From contig WTHV01000151.1 of NCBI GenBank assembly GCA_011525265.1, positions 1-35,181 on the forward strand: 35,181 nucleotides of DNA, read 5' to 3'. The number at the start of each line of letters is the position of its first letter. The stretch's first letter is position 1. The notes under the pieces were generated by a model. It was given only the letters and a program-made list of their open reading frames with translations, was not told the origin of the DNA and did not search any database. A program made the translations under genes and the position numbers. The stretch comes from Alphaproteobacteria bacterium. GTDB taxonomy: Bacteria > Pseudomonadota > Alphaproteobacteria > Puniceispirillales > Puniceispirillaceae. This document shows positions 7,095 to 14,680 of this stretch, piece after piece.

Positions 7095-8096
7095 TTAACC
7101 AATGCCTGCTGATTCAAATGTTGCCATATTATTATGACAGGCCACAGCCCCGCGCAAAATAGACAACGCTAAGGCTGCGCCAGTACCTTCACCAAGGCGC
7201 ATATTCAAGTCTAGGATGGCAGTCTTACCCATCGCTTCAAGTAATTTGATATGACCAGGCTCGACAGATTTATGACCAACAAGACAATGGTCAAGTATTT
7301 GCGGGTTGATGCCATAAAGTGGTGCGGCAGCGGCTGTGCAAATAAAGCCATCTAGCATAACAGGAATGGACGCGGCACGTGCGGCGAGGATAGCACCGCA
7401 AATGGCAGCTTGTTCACGGCCACCAAAGGCGGCTAATGCGCTGAGATCTGAGCGGCGCCCATGCATCTCAAGGCCTTTATTAATGACATCGACCTTATGG
7501 GCTTGGCCTGCGGCATCAGAGCCTGTGCCTGCGCCAACCCACTCTTTGGTCTCGCCGCCAAAGACAGACGCTGCCAATGCTGATGAGATGGTTGAATTGC
7601 CAATACCCATCTCTCCCAAAAGGATGATATCTGCTGATGTGTCAATCGATGAGGCGCCAATTGCTAGGGCATCAAATAGCTCATCTTCTGAGAGGGCTTG
7701 TGTGGTGGTGAAGTCAGCTGTTGGCTTATCCAATGAGAGAGGTACAACATTTAAATTTGCCCCACTCACACCGCATAGCTGGTTCATTGCCGCGCCACCT
7801 GCATCAAAATTGGCGACCATCAAATGGGTGACTTCTTGTGGAAAAGGGTTCACGCCTTGTGCGCAAATGCCATGATTGCCTGCAAAGATAATCGCTTGGG
7901 CATTGTCAATTTTTGGCTTGTCTTGTCCTTGCCAACTAGCAAGAAAAACAGCTAATTCTTCAAGCGTGCCAAGAGAGCCTGGTGGCTTTGTTAAGTTATT
8001 TTGATGTGCTTGTGCGGCTGATGCGATGGCGTCATTTGCTTGTGGCATATTTTGCACGAATTGTAAGACGTCATCATGATTGCCAAATTGTGTCAT
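7095..8096 (-). CDS. cobT: Nicotinate-nucleotide--dimethylbenzimidazole phosphoribosyltransferase
   Basis: Makes alpha-ribazole phosphate from 5,6-dimethylbenzimidazole and nicotinate mononucleotide (CobU in P. denitrificans naming; not the chelatase CobT). 333 residues, typical length. Visible hallmarks are LTKPPGSLG near residue 40, LGEMGIGNSTISSALA, WVGAGTG and the C-terminal RLGEGTGAALA with the catalytic-base glutamate at about 303. ATG 8096 has GAGGGG about 10 nt upstream. It is the middle gene of cobU-cobT-cobS. The gene for making the base (bluB) is not in the window. Confidence 0.95.
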   Translation of the reverse strand: MTQFGNHDDVLQFVQNMPQANDAIASAAQAHQNNLTKPPGSLGTLEELAVFLASWQGQDKPKIDNAQAIIFAGNHGICAQGVNPFPQEVTHLMVANFDAGGAAMNQLCGVSGANLNVVPLSLDKPTADFTTTQALSEDELFDALAIGASSIDTSADIILLGEMGIGNSTISSALAASVFGGETKEWVGAGTGSDAAGQAHKVDVINKGLEMHGRRSDLSALAAFGGREQAAICGAILAARAASIPVMLDGFICTAAAAPLYGINPQILDHCLVGHKSVEPGHIKLLEAMGKTAILDLNMRLGEGTGAALALSILRGAVACHNNMATFESAGIG

Positions 8097-8132
8097 GGGT
8101 GTGTCCCCTCACCGACCAGTTATTCACGGTCA

Positions 8133-8639
8133 CTATTTTAATTTCAAAGGCATTCCAGAAATGCATGCATATACTTCGTCGACTGTCTTTGCAACGGTTT
8201 GGTTTAAACGACCTGCTTCATCGCGAAAACGCCTTGCAAGCGCATTTTCTGGCACGATGCCGGCGCCAACTTCGTTGGTTACAAAAATCACATCATCTTG
8301 GCGCGTGGTGATGGCATCCACCAATGCTTTTGTGGCTTGTGGGATATCTTTTTCTGAAAACATCAGATTTGATAGCCAAATGGTAAGACAATCAACAAGG
8401 CAGGTGCCTTGCCCATCTGTTTTGCGAAGCGCTTCTGCTAATTCTAGCGGCTCATTTATGGTGTGCCATTCATCGCCGCGCCTATCTTGATGCTCTTTAA
8501 TGCGGCTTTCCATCTCTTCATCAAAGGCTTGGGCTGTGGCAATGTAGATAAGCGGTGTGCCACGCAAAAGAGCACGCTCTTCGGCAAATCGGCTCTTTCC
8601 AGAACGCGCACCACCAGTTACTAATAGCGAGTAAGACAT
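8133..8639 (-). CDS. cobU: Bifunctional adenosylcobinamide kinase / adenosylcobinamide-phosphate guanylyltransferase
   Basis: Phosphorylates adenosylcobinamide and then transfers GMP to it (CobP in P. denitrificans naming). ATG 8639 gives 168 residues beginning MSYSLLVTGGARSGKS, with the P-loop GGARSGKS at 8-15 and the family motif TNEVGAGIVPEN further on. An upstream in-frame start at 8696 is rejected because it would run through the divergent phosphatase start and the family starts just before the P-loop. First gene of the cobU-cobT-cobS block, 36 nt before cobT. Confidence 0.94.
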   Translation of the reverse strand: MSYSLLVTGGARSGKSRFAEERALLRGTPLIYIATAQAFDEEMESRIKEHQDRRGDEWHTINEPLELAEALRKTDGQGTCLVDCLTIWLSNLMFSEKDIPQATKALVDAITTRQDDVIFVTNEVGAGIVPENALARRFRDEAGRLNQTVAKTVDEVYACISGMPLKLK

Positions 8640-8655
8640 GGCTAAATTCTTAGCC
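8640..8655. repeat. Perfect inverted repeat abutting the cobU start codon
   Basis: GGCTAA-ATTC-TTAGCC is a perfect 6-bp stem with a 4-nt loop directly against the cobU ATG, in the 46-nt gap between cobU and the divergent phosphatase gene. It covers where the cobU ribosome site must lie, so it may be an operator or a translational block. No clear -35/-10 pair is seen in this short gap. Confidence 0.4.
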
Positions 8656-8685
8656 CAGAGAGTGTAAAAAGGGAAATCATTTTTG

Positions 8686-9279
8686 ATGTCAGCCACGCCA
8701 GCCCATAAGGTTTTGAATTTTATCAGGCACGCCCCAAGCCAGCCGGCCGGCTATCTCTATGGTCAAACAGATGCTGATATTGGCCTGATTGAAGGGTCTG
8801 TGGCAGAGGGGGTGCGCGGTTTAATTGGCGCACCTGATTTGGTGGTATGTAGCCCTGCAACAAGATGTCAGAAAACCTGTGATGGTGTGTTATCTGATGA
8901 TTATCCGCGCGAGACAAATGCTGATTTGTGGGAGCAATCATTTGGCAGATGGGACGGTCTTGCTTTCAAAGAATTGCCCGATATTGGCACTTTGCAAGAT
9001 GAGGCACTTGCCGCCTTTGCCGCACCAGATGGGGAGAGCTTTATCGATTTGTGTAATCGTGTTCAGCCTGTTATTCGCCAGATTTGCCAGATGAGGGTAG
9101 AAGAAAATATCAGTTTGTTTGTCCATGCCGGTGTTGTCCGTGCGGCATTGGCATTAGCCTTTGGCAGTTATGCGGCGGCACTAAAATGTGAAATTGACCC
9201 TTTATCAGTTACAAATTTGCGCTTTCTGGGTGACGCAGGATTTTCGGTTATGGGCGTTAATCAGACGGTGTCATCATGA
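8686..9279 (+). CDS. cobC: Histidine phosphatase, probable alpha-ribazole phosphatase
   Basis: A 197-residue phosphoglycerate-mutase-like phosphatase. The catalytic histidine is His15 in RHAPS (RHG motif with Ala for Gly), followed by SPATRCQKT, the ribazole-phosphatase-like LWEQSFGRWDG, and a second His in VHAGVVRA. Expected role: removal of phosphate from alpha-ribazole-P or adenosylcobalamin-5'-P (Salmonella CobC function; not the same protein as P. denitrificans CobC). ATG 8686 is preferred over an adjacent TTG at 8683; AGGGAA lies upstream. Overlaps cbiB by ATGA. Confidence 0.82.
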   Translation: MSATPAHKVLNFIRHAPSQPAGYLYGQTDADIGLIEGSVAEGVRGLIGAPDLVVCSPATRCQKTCDGVLSDDYPRETNADLWEQSFGRWDGLAFKELPDIGTLQDEALAAFAAPDGESFIDLCNRVQPVIRQICQMRVEENISLFVHAGVVRAALALAFGSYAAALKCEIDPLSVTNLRFLGDAGFSVMGVNQTVSS

Positions 9280-10244
9280 TTTTGATAAGCGCCTTTTTGG
9301 CGGCATTGATTATCGACCGCTTTATCGGCTGGCCTGCGTGGTTATATCAGCGTCTATCACATCCCGTTGTGGCAATTGGGGCATTGATTAGCTGGCTTGA
9401 TAAGCAGTTAAATAACAGCAGCAGGTCAGATTTTCTGCGTCGTCTTTTTGGTGTGCTATGTGTGATGATAGTGTGCTGTATCTGTCTTTTGGTCTCACTA
9501 TTGCCTGCGCTAATTTATACAGGCGGTATCATTGATGGTGTGATCATTGCGATTTTGGCTTGGCCTTTTTTAGCCGCGAAATCTTTGAAAGATCATGTGG
9601 CGATGGTTGCCATGCCATTATTAGATAATGACACAGATACCGCACGCCAAGCGGTTGCGATGATTGTGGGACGAAACGCAAGCACCCTAGATGATACAGC
9701 CATAGCGCGTGCCAGTATTGAAAGCTTGGCAGAAAATACCTCAGATGGTGTCATTGCCCCTTTATTTTGGGGCATGATTTTTGGCCTTCCCGGTCTTATT
9801 ATTTATAAAGCGATTAACACGATGGATTCTATGATCGGCTATCGTAATGCGCAGTATAAAGATTTTGGCTGGGCGGCGGCACGTCTTGATGATGTGGTAA
9901 ACTTTATCCCGGCTCGCCTGACAGCCTGTCTTTATGCGCTCTCAACAAAGCGGTTTTTTACTTGTCTTAAAACAATCTTTCGTGATGGGGCAAAGCACCG
10001 CTCGCCAAATGCGGGTTGGCCAGAATCAGCGATGGCGGCCGCATTGAATAGACGCCTGTCTGGGCCGCGCATATATGATGGCGTCAAAAGTAATGATGCG
10101 TGGCTTTATAGCGAGGGGGCAGACCCAGATGGCCAAGATGTTATGAAAGCTATTCACCTTTATGATATTTTGCTGAATTGGGTGATTTTTATCGCTATGG
10201 TGTCGGTGATTTCGATGTTGTTTTATGGGTATGGCAGGTTGTAA
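9276..10244 (+). CDS. cbiB: Adenosylcobinamide-phosphate synthase (CbiB/CobD)
   Basis: A 322-residue membrane protein attaching (R)-1-amino-2-propanol (or its phosphate) to adenosylcobyric acid; called cobD in P. denitrificans. Diagnostic segments are IIDRFIGWP near the N-terminus, HPVVAIG, SIESLAENTSDGVIAPLFW and NTMDSMIGYRN, followed by RLDDVVNFIPARLTA. Starts in an ATGA overlap with the phosphatase gene and ends in a TAATG overlap with the next gene, so these three are one transcript. Confidence 0.95.
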   Translation: MILISAFLAALIIDRFIGWPAWLYQRLSHPVVAIGALISWLDKQLNNSSRSDFLRRLFGVLCVMIVCCICLLVSLLPALIYTGGIIDGVIIAILAWPFLAAKSLKDHVAMVAMPLLDNDTDTARQAVAMIVGRNASTLDDTAIARASIESLAENTSDGVIAPLFWGMIFGLPGLIIYKAINTMDSMIGYRNAQYKDFGWAAARLDDVVNFIPARLTACLYALSTKRFFTCLKTIFRDGAKHRSPNAGWPESAMAAALNRRLSGPRIYDGVKSNDAWLYSEGADPDGQDVMKAIHLYDILLNWVIFIAMVSVISMLFYGYGRL

Positions 10245-11218
10245 TGCGTGAACATGGCGGTGATTTAGATAGAGCCATTTCACTCTATGGTGGCACACGT
10301 CAAAGCTGGTTGGATTTGTCCACGGGCATTAATCCGCATGCCTATCATTTGCCTGATATAGCGCAAGATTACTGGGCTAATCTGCCTGATCATGCTTTAT
10401 TTGAGGCAGCAGAGCGTGCCGCACAAAAGGCCTATCATACAGATGCGCGCTGTATGCCGATTGCCGGTGCGCAACAAGCCATCCAACTCTACCCCGCTAT
10501 CATACCAAAAGGCGGGAATGATGCCCGTCTTTTAAGTCCCACCTATAATGAGCATGAGGCACAATTAAATAGACATGGCTGGCAGGTCAGTTTGTGTGAT
10601 AGGCTTGATGATTTGCGTGGCGCTGATTGTGCGGTTGTTGTGAATCCGAATAATCCAGATGGGCAAGTTTTTACCCCTCAGCAATTGGCCGCCCTAGGAG
10701 ATGAGGTTGGCACGCTGATTATTGATGAAAGTTTTTGTGACCCCCACCCAGAGGCGTCTTTATTGCCCCGCCTTGATAAGCAGATGGGTAATCGTATCAT
10801 CTTGCGATCATTTGGAAAATTTTATGGGCTTGCGGGTATGCGCCTTGGCTTTGTCTGCGGTACAGGCGCCATGATCGAAGAGATGGCAGATGGTGCTGGG
10901 AAGTGGAATGTATCAGGCCCTGCTTTGGCCGTTGGTAGCGCTGCTTTGCAAGATGTGACATGGCGTGATGAGATGATTGGCAGGCTCACCCAAGAGGCAG
11001 ATCAGCTAGATAAAATTGTCTGTGCGCATGGCTTAAAGCTTGTTGGCGGCACCACCTTGTTTCGCCTATATGAGGCAGATGATGCGCGCGCTATCCAGAA
11101 CCAGCTTGCCAAAAACTATATTTGGAGCCGTATCTTTAGCTATAATCCAAAATGGATACGCCTTGGTCTGCCAGATGCCACAGGCTGGGCCCGATTAGAA
11201 GACGCACTAGCGTCCTAG
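10244..11218 (+). CDS. cobD: Threonine-phosphate decarboxylase (PLP aminotransferase fold)
   Basis: 324 residues from ATG 10244, which shares one base with the cbiB stop (TAATG) and has AGG upstream; a longer frame from 10178 lies wholly inside cbiB and is rejected. It begins REHGGDLDRAISLYGG as in the CobC/CobD family, has NPNNPDG (134-140), Asp161 for the PLP ring nitrogen, and SFGKFYGLAGMRLGF with the PLP lysine Lys192. It makes aminopropanol phosphate for the nucleotide-loop linker (CobC in P. denitrificans). Its TAG stop overlaps the cobQ stop on the other strand. Confidence 0.9.
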   Translation: MREHGGDLDRAISLYGGTRQSWLDLSTGINPHAYHLPDIAQDYWANLPDHALFEAAERAAQKAYHTDARCMPIAGAQQAIQLYPAIIPKGGNDARLLSPTYNEHEAQLNRHGWQVSLCDRLDDLRGADCAVVVNPNNPDGQVFTPQQLAALGDEVGTLIIDESFCDPHPEASLLPRLDKQMGNRIILRSFGKFYGLAGMRLGFVCGTGAMIEEMADGAGKWNVSGPALAVGSAALQDVTWRDEMIGRLTQEADQLDKIVCAHGLKLVGGTTLFRLYEADDARAIQNQLAKNYIWSRIFSYNPKWIRLGLPDATGWARLEDALAS

Positions 11219-12672
11219 ACAGCTTTGGCCAAGATAGCGTCAATATCAAGATGCGCCTCTAGGTGATCTGCAAGCTTGTCTAATGTGGCTTCAATTGTCG
11301 CCTCAAAGGATGTATCAGCCGCTTTTACGCCTAAATTTTCCAGAAATTGCTTGCGAAAGGCATCTTGCGAAAACAGCCCATGAATATAGCTGCCTTGAAC
11401 AGAGCCATCAGCAGAGCAAGCCCCATCAGGGCGGCCATCAATCATTGCAAATGGCCTCTCACAATCTGGCCCTGTGGTCGTGCCAAGGTGGATTTCATAG
11501 CCATCAACTTCAAGCTTTGAGGCACAATGTATGGCGCGGACTGTTTTCAGCGTTTTATCAGCATGCATAGTCGTTTCAATAGCCAAAAACCCAAGGCCTT
11601 CAGTGTGACCGGCAGGCCCTTCAAGCCCATCAGGGTCAGAAATGCGTTTGCCAAGCATCTGATACCCCCCGCAAATGCCCATGATTTTGCCGCCGCGCCG
11701 ATGATGGGCGGCAAGATCAATATCCCAGCCTTGCTCGCGTATAAAGGCCAGATCTCCTCTTGTCGATTTAGAGCCAGGGATGAGGACAAGGTCTGTATCA
11801 GGCGCGATGGTCTGCCCTGCTTTGACCATGGTAAGCGCGATATTTGGCTCTTGCGAGAGCGGGTCTAAATCATCAAAATTTGCCATACGTGATAGGCATA
11901 AGCAGGCAATTTTATAAGGGGCATCATCTGATGTTTTAGCGATGTTGGATGCGATATCAAGCGCATCTTCAGCCGGCAGGCGCCATGCATCATTAAAATA
12001 GGGCAAGACGCCAAATCCTGGCCAGCCTGTGCGCTCAGCTATCAGCTGATAACCATCATCAAATAAAGAGACATCGCCGCGAAATTTATTAACGATAAAG
12101 CCTGCAATTTGTGCACGATCTGCTCCGTCCAATACCACATCTGTTCCCACAATCTGCGCGATAATACCGCCTCTATCAATATCGCCAACTAAGATCACAG
12201 GCACATTACCCGCAATAGCAAAGCCCATATTCGCAATGTCATTCGCACGTAAATTGACCTCAGCAGGGCTTCCCGCCCCTTCGACAATCACAAGATCATA
12301 TTGTGCCTTTAGGCGGTTAAAACTCATCAGAACAGGTGCCATTAATTGCGGTTTTAATGAGGCATAATCACGCGCTTTCATAGAGCTATGACGCTTGCCT
12401 TGAATAATGATTTGCGCGCCTGTTTCTGTCTCAGGCTTGAGCAAAATCGGGTTCATATCTGTATGAGGGGGCAGGCTGCAGGCGCGTGCTTGCAGGGCTT
12501 GGGCTCTACCAATTTCGCCGCCATCATGCGTGACAGCCGCATTATTTGACATATTTTGAGGCTTAAAAGGTGCGACACTAAGGCCACGGTTTTTAGCCGC
12601 ACGACATAGCCCTGCCACCAAAACAGATTTACCAACATTTGAGCCTGTGCCCTGTAACATAATCGCTGGCAT
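11215..12672 (-). CDS. cobQ: Cobyric acid synthase (glutamine-hydrolysing)
   Basis: 485 residues, usual length. Amidates the b, d, e and g side chains of adenosylcobyrinic acid a,c-diamide. N-terminal dethiobiotin-synthetase-like ATPase domain with LQGTGSNVGKS (7-17) and PFKPQNMSNNA; C-terminal class I glutamine amidotransferase domain with the nucleophile in GICGGYQMLG (about 332) and the His of YIHGLF. Fifteen nt downstream of cobO in the same operon. Converges on cobD with the palindromic CTAG at 11215-11218 providing both stop codons. Confidence 0.96.
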   Translation of the reverse strand: MPAIMLQGTGSNVGKSVLVAGLCRAAKNRGLSVAPFKPQNMSNNAAVTHDGGEIGRAQALQARACSLPPHTDMNPILLKPETETGAQIIIQGKRHSSMKARDYASLKPQLMAPVLMSFNRLKAQYDLVIVEGAGSPAEVNLRANDIANMGFAIAGNVPVILVGDIDRGGIIAQIVGTDVVLDGADRAQIAGFIVNKFRGDVSLFDDGYQLIAERTGWPGFGVLPYFNDAWRLPAEDALDIASNIAKTSDDAPYKIACLCLSRMANFDDLDPLSQEPNIALTMVKAGQTIAPDTDLVLIPGSKSTRGDLAFIREQGWDIDLAAHHRRGGKIMGICGGYQMLGKRISDPDGLEGPAGHTEGLGFLAIETTMHADKTLKTVRAIHCASKLEVDGYEIHLGTTTGPDCERPFAMIDGRPDGACSADGSVQGSYIHGLFSQDAFRKQFLENLGVKAADTSFEATIEATLDKLADHLEAHLDIDAILAKAV

Positions 12673-12687
12673 GAGTGAGGACCGCCT

Positions 12688-13326
12688 TTAAAACTCAACA
12701 CCCTTTTGTGCTTTGATGCCATCTCTGAAAGGATGTTTGATCAGGGACATTTCTGTGACCATATCTGCCGCTTCAATAAGCTCTTCTTTGGCATTGCGTC
12801 CTGTTAGCACAACATGTGTCATAGGCGGTTTATGATGAAGCAGGAAGTCAACCACCTCATCAATATCAAGATAGTCATAGCGAAGCGCGATATTGATTTC
12901 ATCAAGCAAGACAAATTGCATATCAGGGTTGCTAATCAGCTCTTTGGCCCGCTCCCAACCTGCTTGTGCGGCGGCGATATCTCGTTCTCTGTCCTGTGTC
13001 TCCCATGTGAAACCTTCACCAGACACAACAAAGGTGCATTCTTGAGAAAAGCGTTGTTCTAGGAAGTCACGCTCGCCCGTGCGCCATGTGCCTTTGATGA
13101 ATTGGACAACAGCGCATGGCATTTGGTGGGCGATACAGCGCATGATCATGCCAAAGCCTGATGATGACTTGCCTTTGCCAGCACCCGTATGGACGATAAT
13201 CAGACCTTTTTCTTCGGTCTTTGTCGCCATAAGCTTATCTCTCGCAGCTTTGATTTTCTGCATCTTTTTATTGTGCGCCTCATTGCGAGCCGCGTCATCT
13301 TTTGATGGGATTTCTGAGGCACTCAT
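12688..13326 (-). CDS. cobO: Cob(I)yrinic acid a,c-diamide adenosyltransferase
   Basis: 212 residues of the CobO/BtuR/CobA family that transfers the adenosyl group of ATP to Co(I) corrinoid. The P-loop variant GAGKGKSSS is at 48-56, then VVQFIKGTWRTGERDFLE and LLDEINIALRY. A charged N-terminal tail of about 40 residues is typical. ATG 13326 has AAAGGAAAG upstream. First gene of cobO-cobQ and divergent from cobW across a 309-nt gap. Confidence 0.94.
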   Translation of the reverse strand: MSASEIPSKDDAARNEAHNKKMQKIKAARDKLMATKTEEKGLIIVHTGAGKGKSSSGFGMIMRCIAHQMPCAVVQFIKGTWRTGERDFLEQRFSQECTFVVSGEGFTWETQDRERDIAAAQAGWERAKELISNPDMQFVLLDEINIALRYDYLDIDEVVDFLLHHKPPMTHVVLTGRNAKEELIEAADMVTEMSLIKHPFRDGIKAQKGVEF

Positions 13327-13364
13327 GATGGTCTTTCCTTTAATTTAACGATTCGCCATAATTG

Positions 13365-13376
13365 CCAGAATTCTGG
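13365..13376. repeat. 12-bp perfect palindrome upstream of cobO
   Basis: CCAGAATTCTGG is a perfect palindrome 39 nt before the cobO ATG on the minus strand. It could be an operator for cobO. The nearby GACGA-TCAT-TCGTC (13383-13396) is another short inverted repeat. No convincing -35/-10 pair could be placed around them. The 309-nt gap 13327-13635 otherwise holds only the cobW promoter and repeats listed separately. Confidence 0.35.
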
Positions 13377-13496
13377 GCAAAAGACGATCATTCGTCATCC
13401 AAAATTTTGCCACCGATGCTTTTGCACTTCTGCTTTTGATGTGATACAAAAACGGGAAAAATAAATGTCGCATTCTGGGTAGCGATTTAAGTGGCC

Positions 13497-13524
13497 TTGC
13501 CGCTAACTGATAGTTAGATAATAC
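13497..13524 (+). promoter_or_regulatory. Predicted cobW-cobN operon promoter with operator-like palindrome
   Basis: TTGCCG (13497-13502) and TAATAC (13519-13524) with a 16-nt spacer. The spacer contains the perfect inverted repeat CTAACT-GAT-AGTTAG (13503-13517). A regulator bound there would sit between the two hexamers. No cobalamin riboswitch consensus was found in this leader. Confidence 0.45.
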
Positions 13525-13563
13525 CAACTCATGTTGCAAGCCTTTATCAGCATTTTATGGCTA

Positions 13564-13580
13564 TGAACAGCGATTGTTCA
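13564..13580. repeat. Inverted repeat in the cobW leader
   Basis: TGAACA-GCGAT-TGTTCA, flanked by CTA and, beyond a 2-nt bulge, TAG, forms a 6-bp stem in the untranslated leader about 55 nt before the cobW ATG. No U tract follows, so it is not an intrinsic terminator. It may be a second operator or an RNA hairpin. Confidence 0.35.
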
Positions 13581-13635
13581 GATAGTCATGATGGCTGAAT
13601 TTGGCAGTGATATAGGACAATTTTATAGGGTTAAA

Positions 13636-14673
13636 ATGCAAAATATTACAAAAATTCCCGTTACCATTATCACAGGCTTTCTAGGCGCTGGTAAGACGAC
13701 TTTGATCTCACAGCTTATGCAAAACCCGCAAGATAAGCGTTTGGCAGTGATTGTGAATGAATTTGGTGATGTGGGCGTTGATGGTGATATCCTCAAAAGC
13801 TGTGCGATTCCAAATTGTCCAGAGGAAAATATTATGGAATTGGCCAATGGCTGTATTTGTTGCACCGTGGCAGATGATTTTATTCCCACAATTGAGCAAT
13901 TAATGGCACTCGACCCTCAGCCAGATCATATTTTGATTGAAACATCAGGGCTTGCTTTGCCAAAGCCATTATTGAAGGCGTTTGATTGGCCTGATATTCG
14001 CTCTCGTATCACTGTTGATGGTGTGATTGCCCTTGCAGATGCAGAGGCGGTTGCAAGTGGGCAATTTGCACCAAACCTAGCGGCTGTTGAGGCGCAGAGA
14101 TTGGCAGATGATTCGCTAGATCATGAAACACCTCTCTCAGAAGTGTTTGAAGATCAGATTGCGTGTGCGGATATGGTTTTGTTAACCAAATCAGATTTGG
14201 CAAGTGAGGCTGATAAGCAAAAAGCCAAAGATGTCATCACTGATACCGCGCCGCGTCAATTGCCGATTATTGAAATCATTGATGGGGTGATTGACCCGCG
14301 TCTTTTGCTTGGCCTTGAGGCGGCGGCAGAAGATGATATGGATGCGCGCCCCTCACATCATGATGGTGTGCCAGAGCATGATCATGAAGATTTTGATAGC
14401 GCGATTTTTGATATTCCAGAGATTGATGATATTGACGTGCTAACCGCAAAGATTGAACGCCTTGCAGATGAGCAACATATCTTGCGCGTTAAAGGATATG
14501 CGGCTGTCACAGGTAAGCCTATGCGGTTGCTTGTGCAGGCTGTTGGCTCTCGCATTCGCACGCAATTTGACCAAATGTGGCAAGAAAGCGCGCTACGCCA
14601 AGGACGTCTTGTTGTGATAGCAGAGCATGACCATATTGATATCGCGGCAATCAATGCCATTTTGCAGGGTTAG
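13636..14673 (+). CDS. cobW: CobW-type GTPase / metallochaperone
   Basis: 345 residues from ATG 13636 (AGGG 6 nt upstream); a 16-residue longer frame from 13588 has no family support. G3E-family P-loop in GFLGAGKTT (14-22), the metal-binding CICC at 73-76, a NKSD-like LLTKSDL, and a His/Asp-rich stretch at about 236-252 (HHDGVPEHDHED). In cobalamin clusters CobW is thought to deliver Co2+ to cobaltochelatase, and it lies 7 nt before cobN, the chelatase large subunit. The zinc-chaperone COG0523 paralogues look similar; the position decides the call. Confidence 0.93.
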   Translation: MQNITKIPVTIITGFLGAGKTTLISQLMQNPQDKRLAVIVNEFGDVGVDGDILKSCAIPNCPEENIMELANGCICCTVADDFIPTIEQLMALDPQPDHILIETSGLALPKPLLKAFDWPDIRSRITVDGVIALADAEAVASGQFAPNLAAVEAQRLADDSLDHETPLSEVFEDQIACADMVLLTKSDLASEADKQKAKDVITDTAPRQLPIIEIIDGVIDPRLLLGLEAAAEDDMDARPSHHDGVPEHDHEDFDSAIFDIPEIDDIDVLTAKIERLADEQHILRVKGYAAVTGKPMRLLVQAVGSRIRTQFDQMWQESALRQGRLVVIAEHDHIDIAAINAILQG

Positions 14674-14680
14674 CCCATAG

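Noticed and set aside
7095..7097. Reading cobT here as the cobaltochelatase subunit CobT
   Set aside because: The sequence is the phosphoribosyltransferase (PPGSLG, GAGTG, GEGTG motifs). The name is shared by two unrelated proteins; the chelatase CobT has a VWA domain not seen in this window.
7336..7875. Long plus-strand frame (179 codons) opposite cobT
   Set aside because: It lies wholly inside well-conserved cobT, has no family resemblance and no operon context; it is a codon-composition shadow.
13345..13539. Small minus-strand frame of 64 codons between cobO and cobW
   Set aside because: No ribosome site, no recognisable domain, and it covers the predicted cobW promoter and palindromes.
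13441..13560. Weak resemblance to cobalamin riboswitch core words (CGGGAA, CCGCTAACTG) before cobW
   Set aside because: The conserved blocks have wrong spacing, there is no B12 box downstream and no closing helix. The clear riboswitch at 6056-6273 shows what a real one looks like here.
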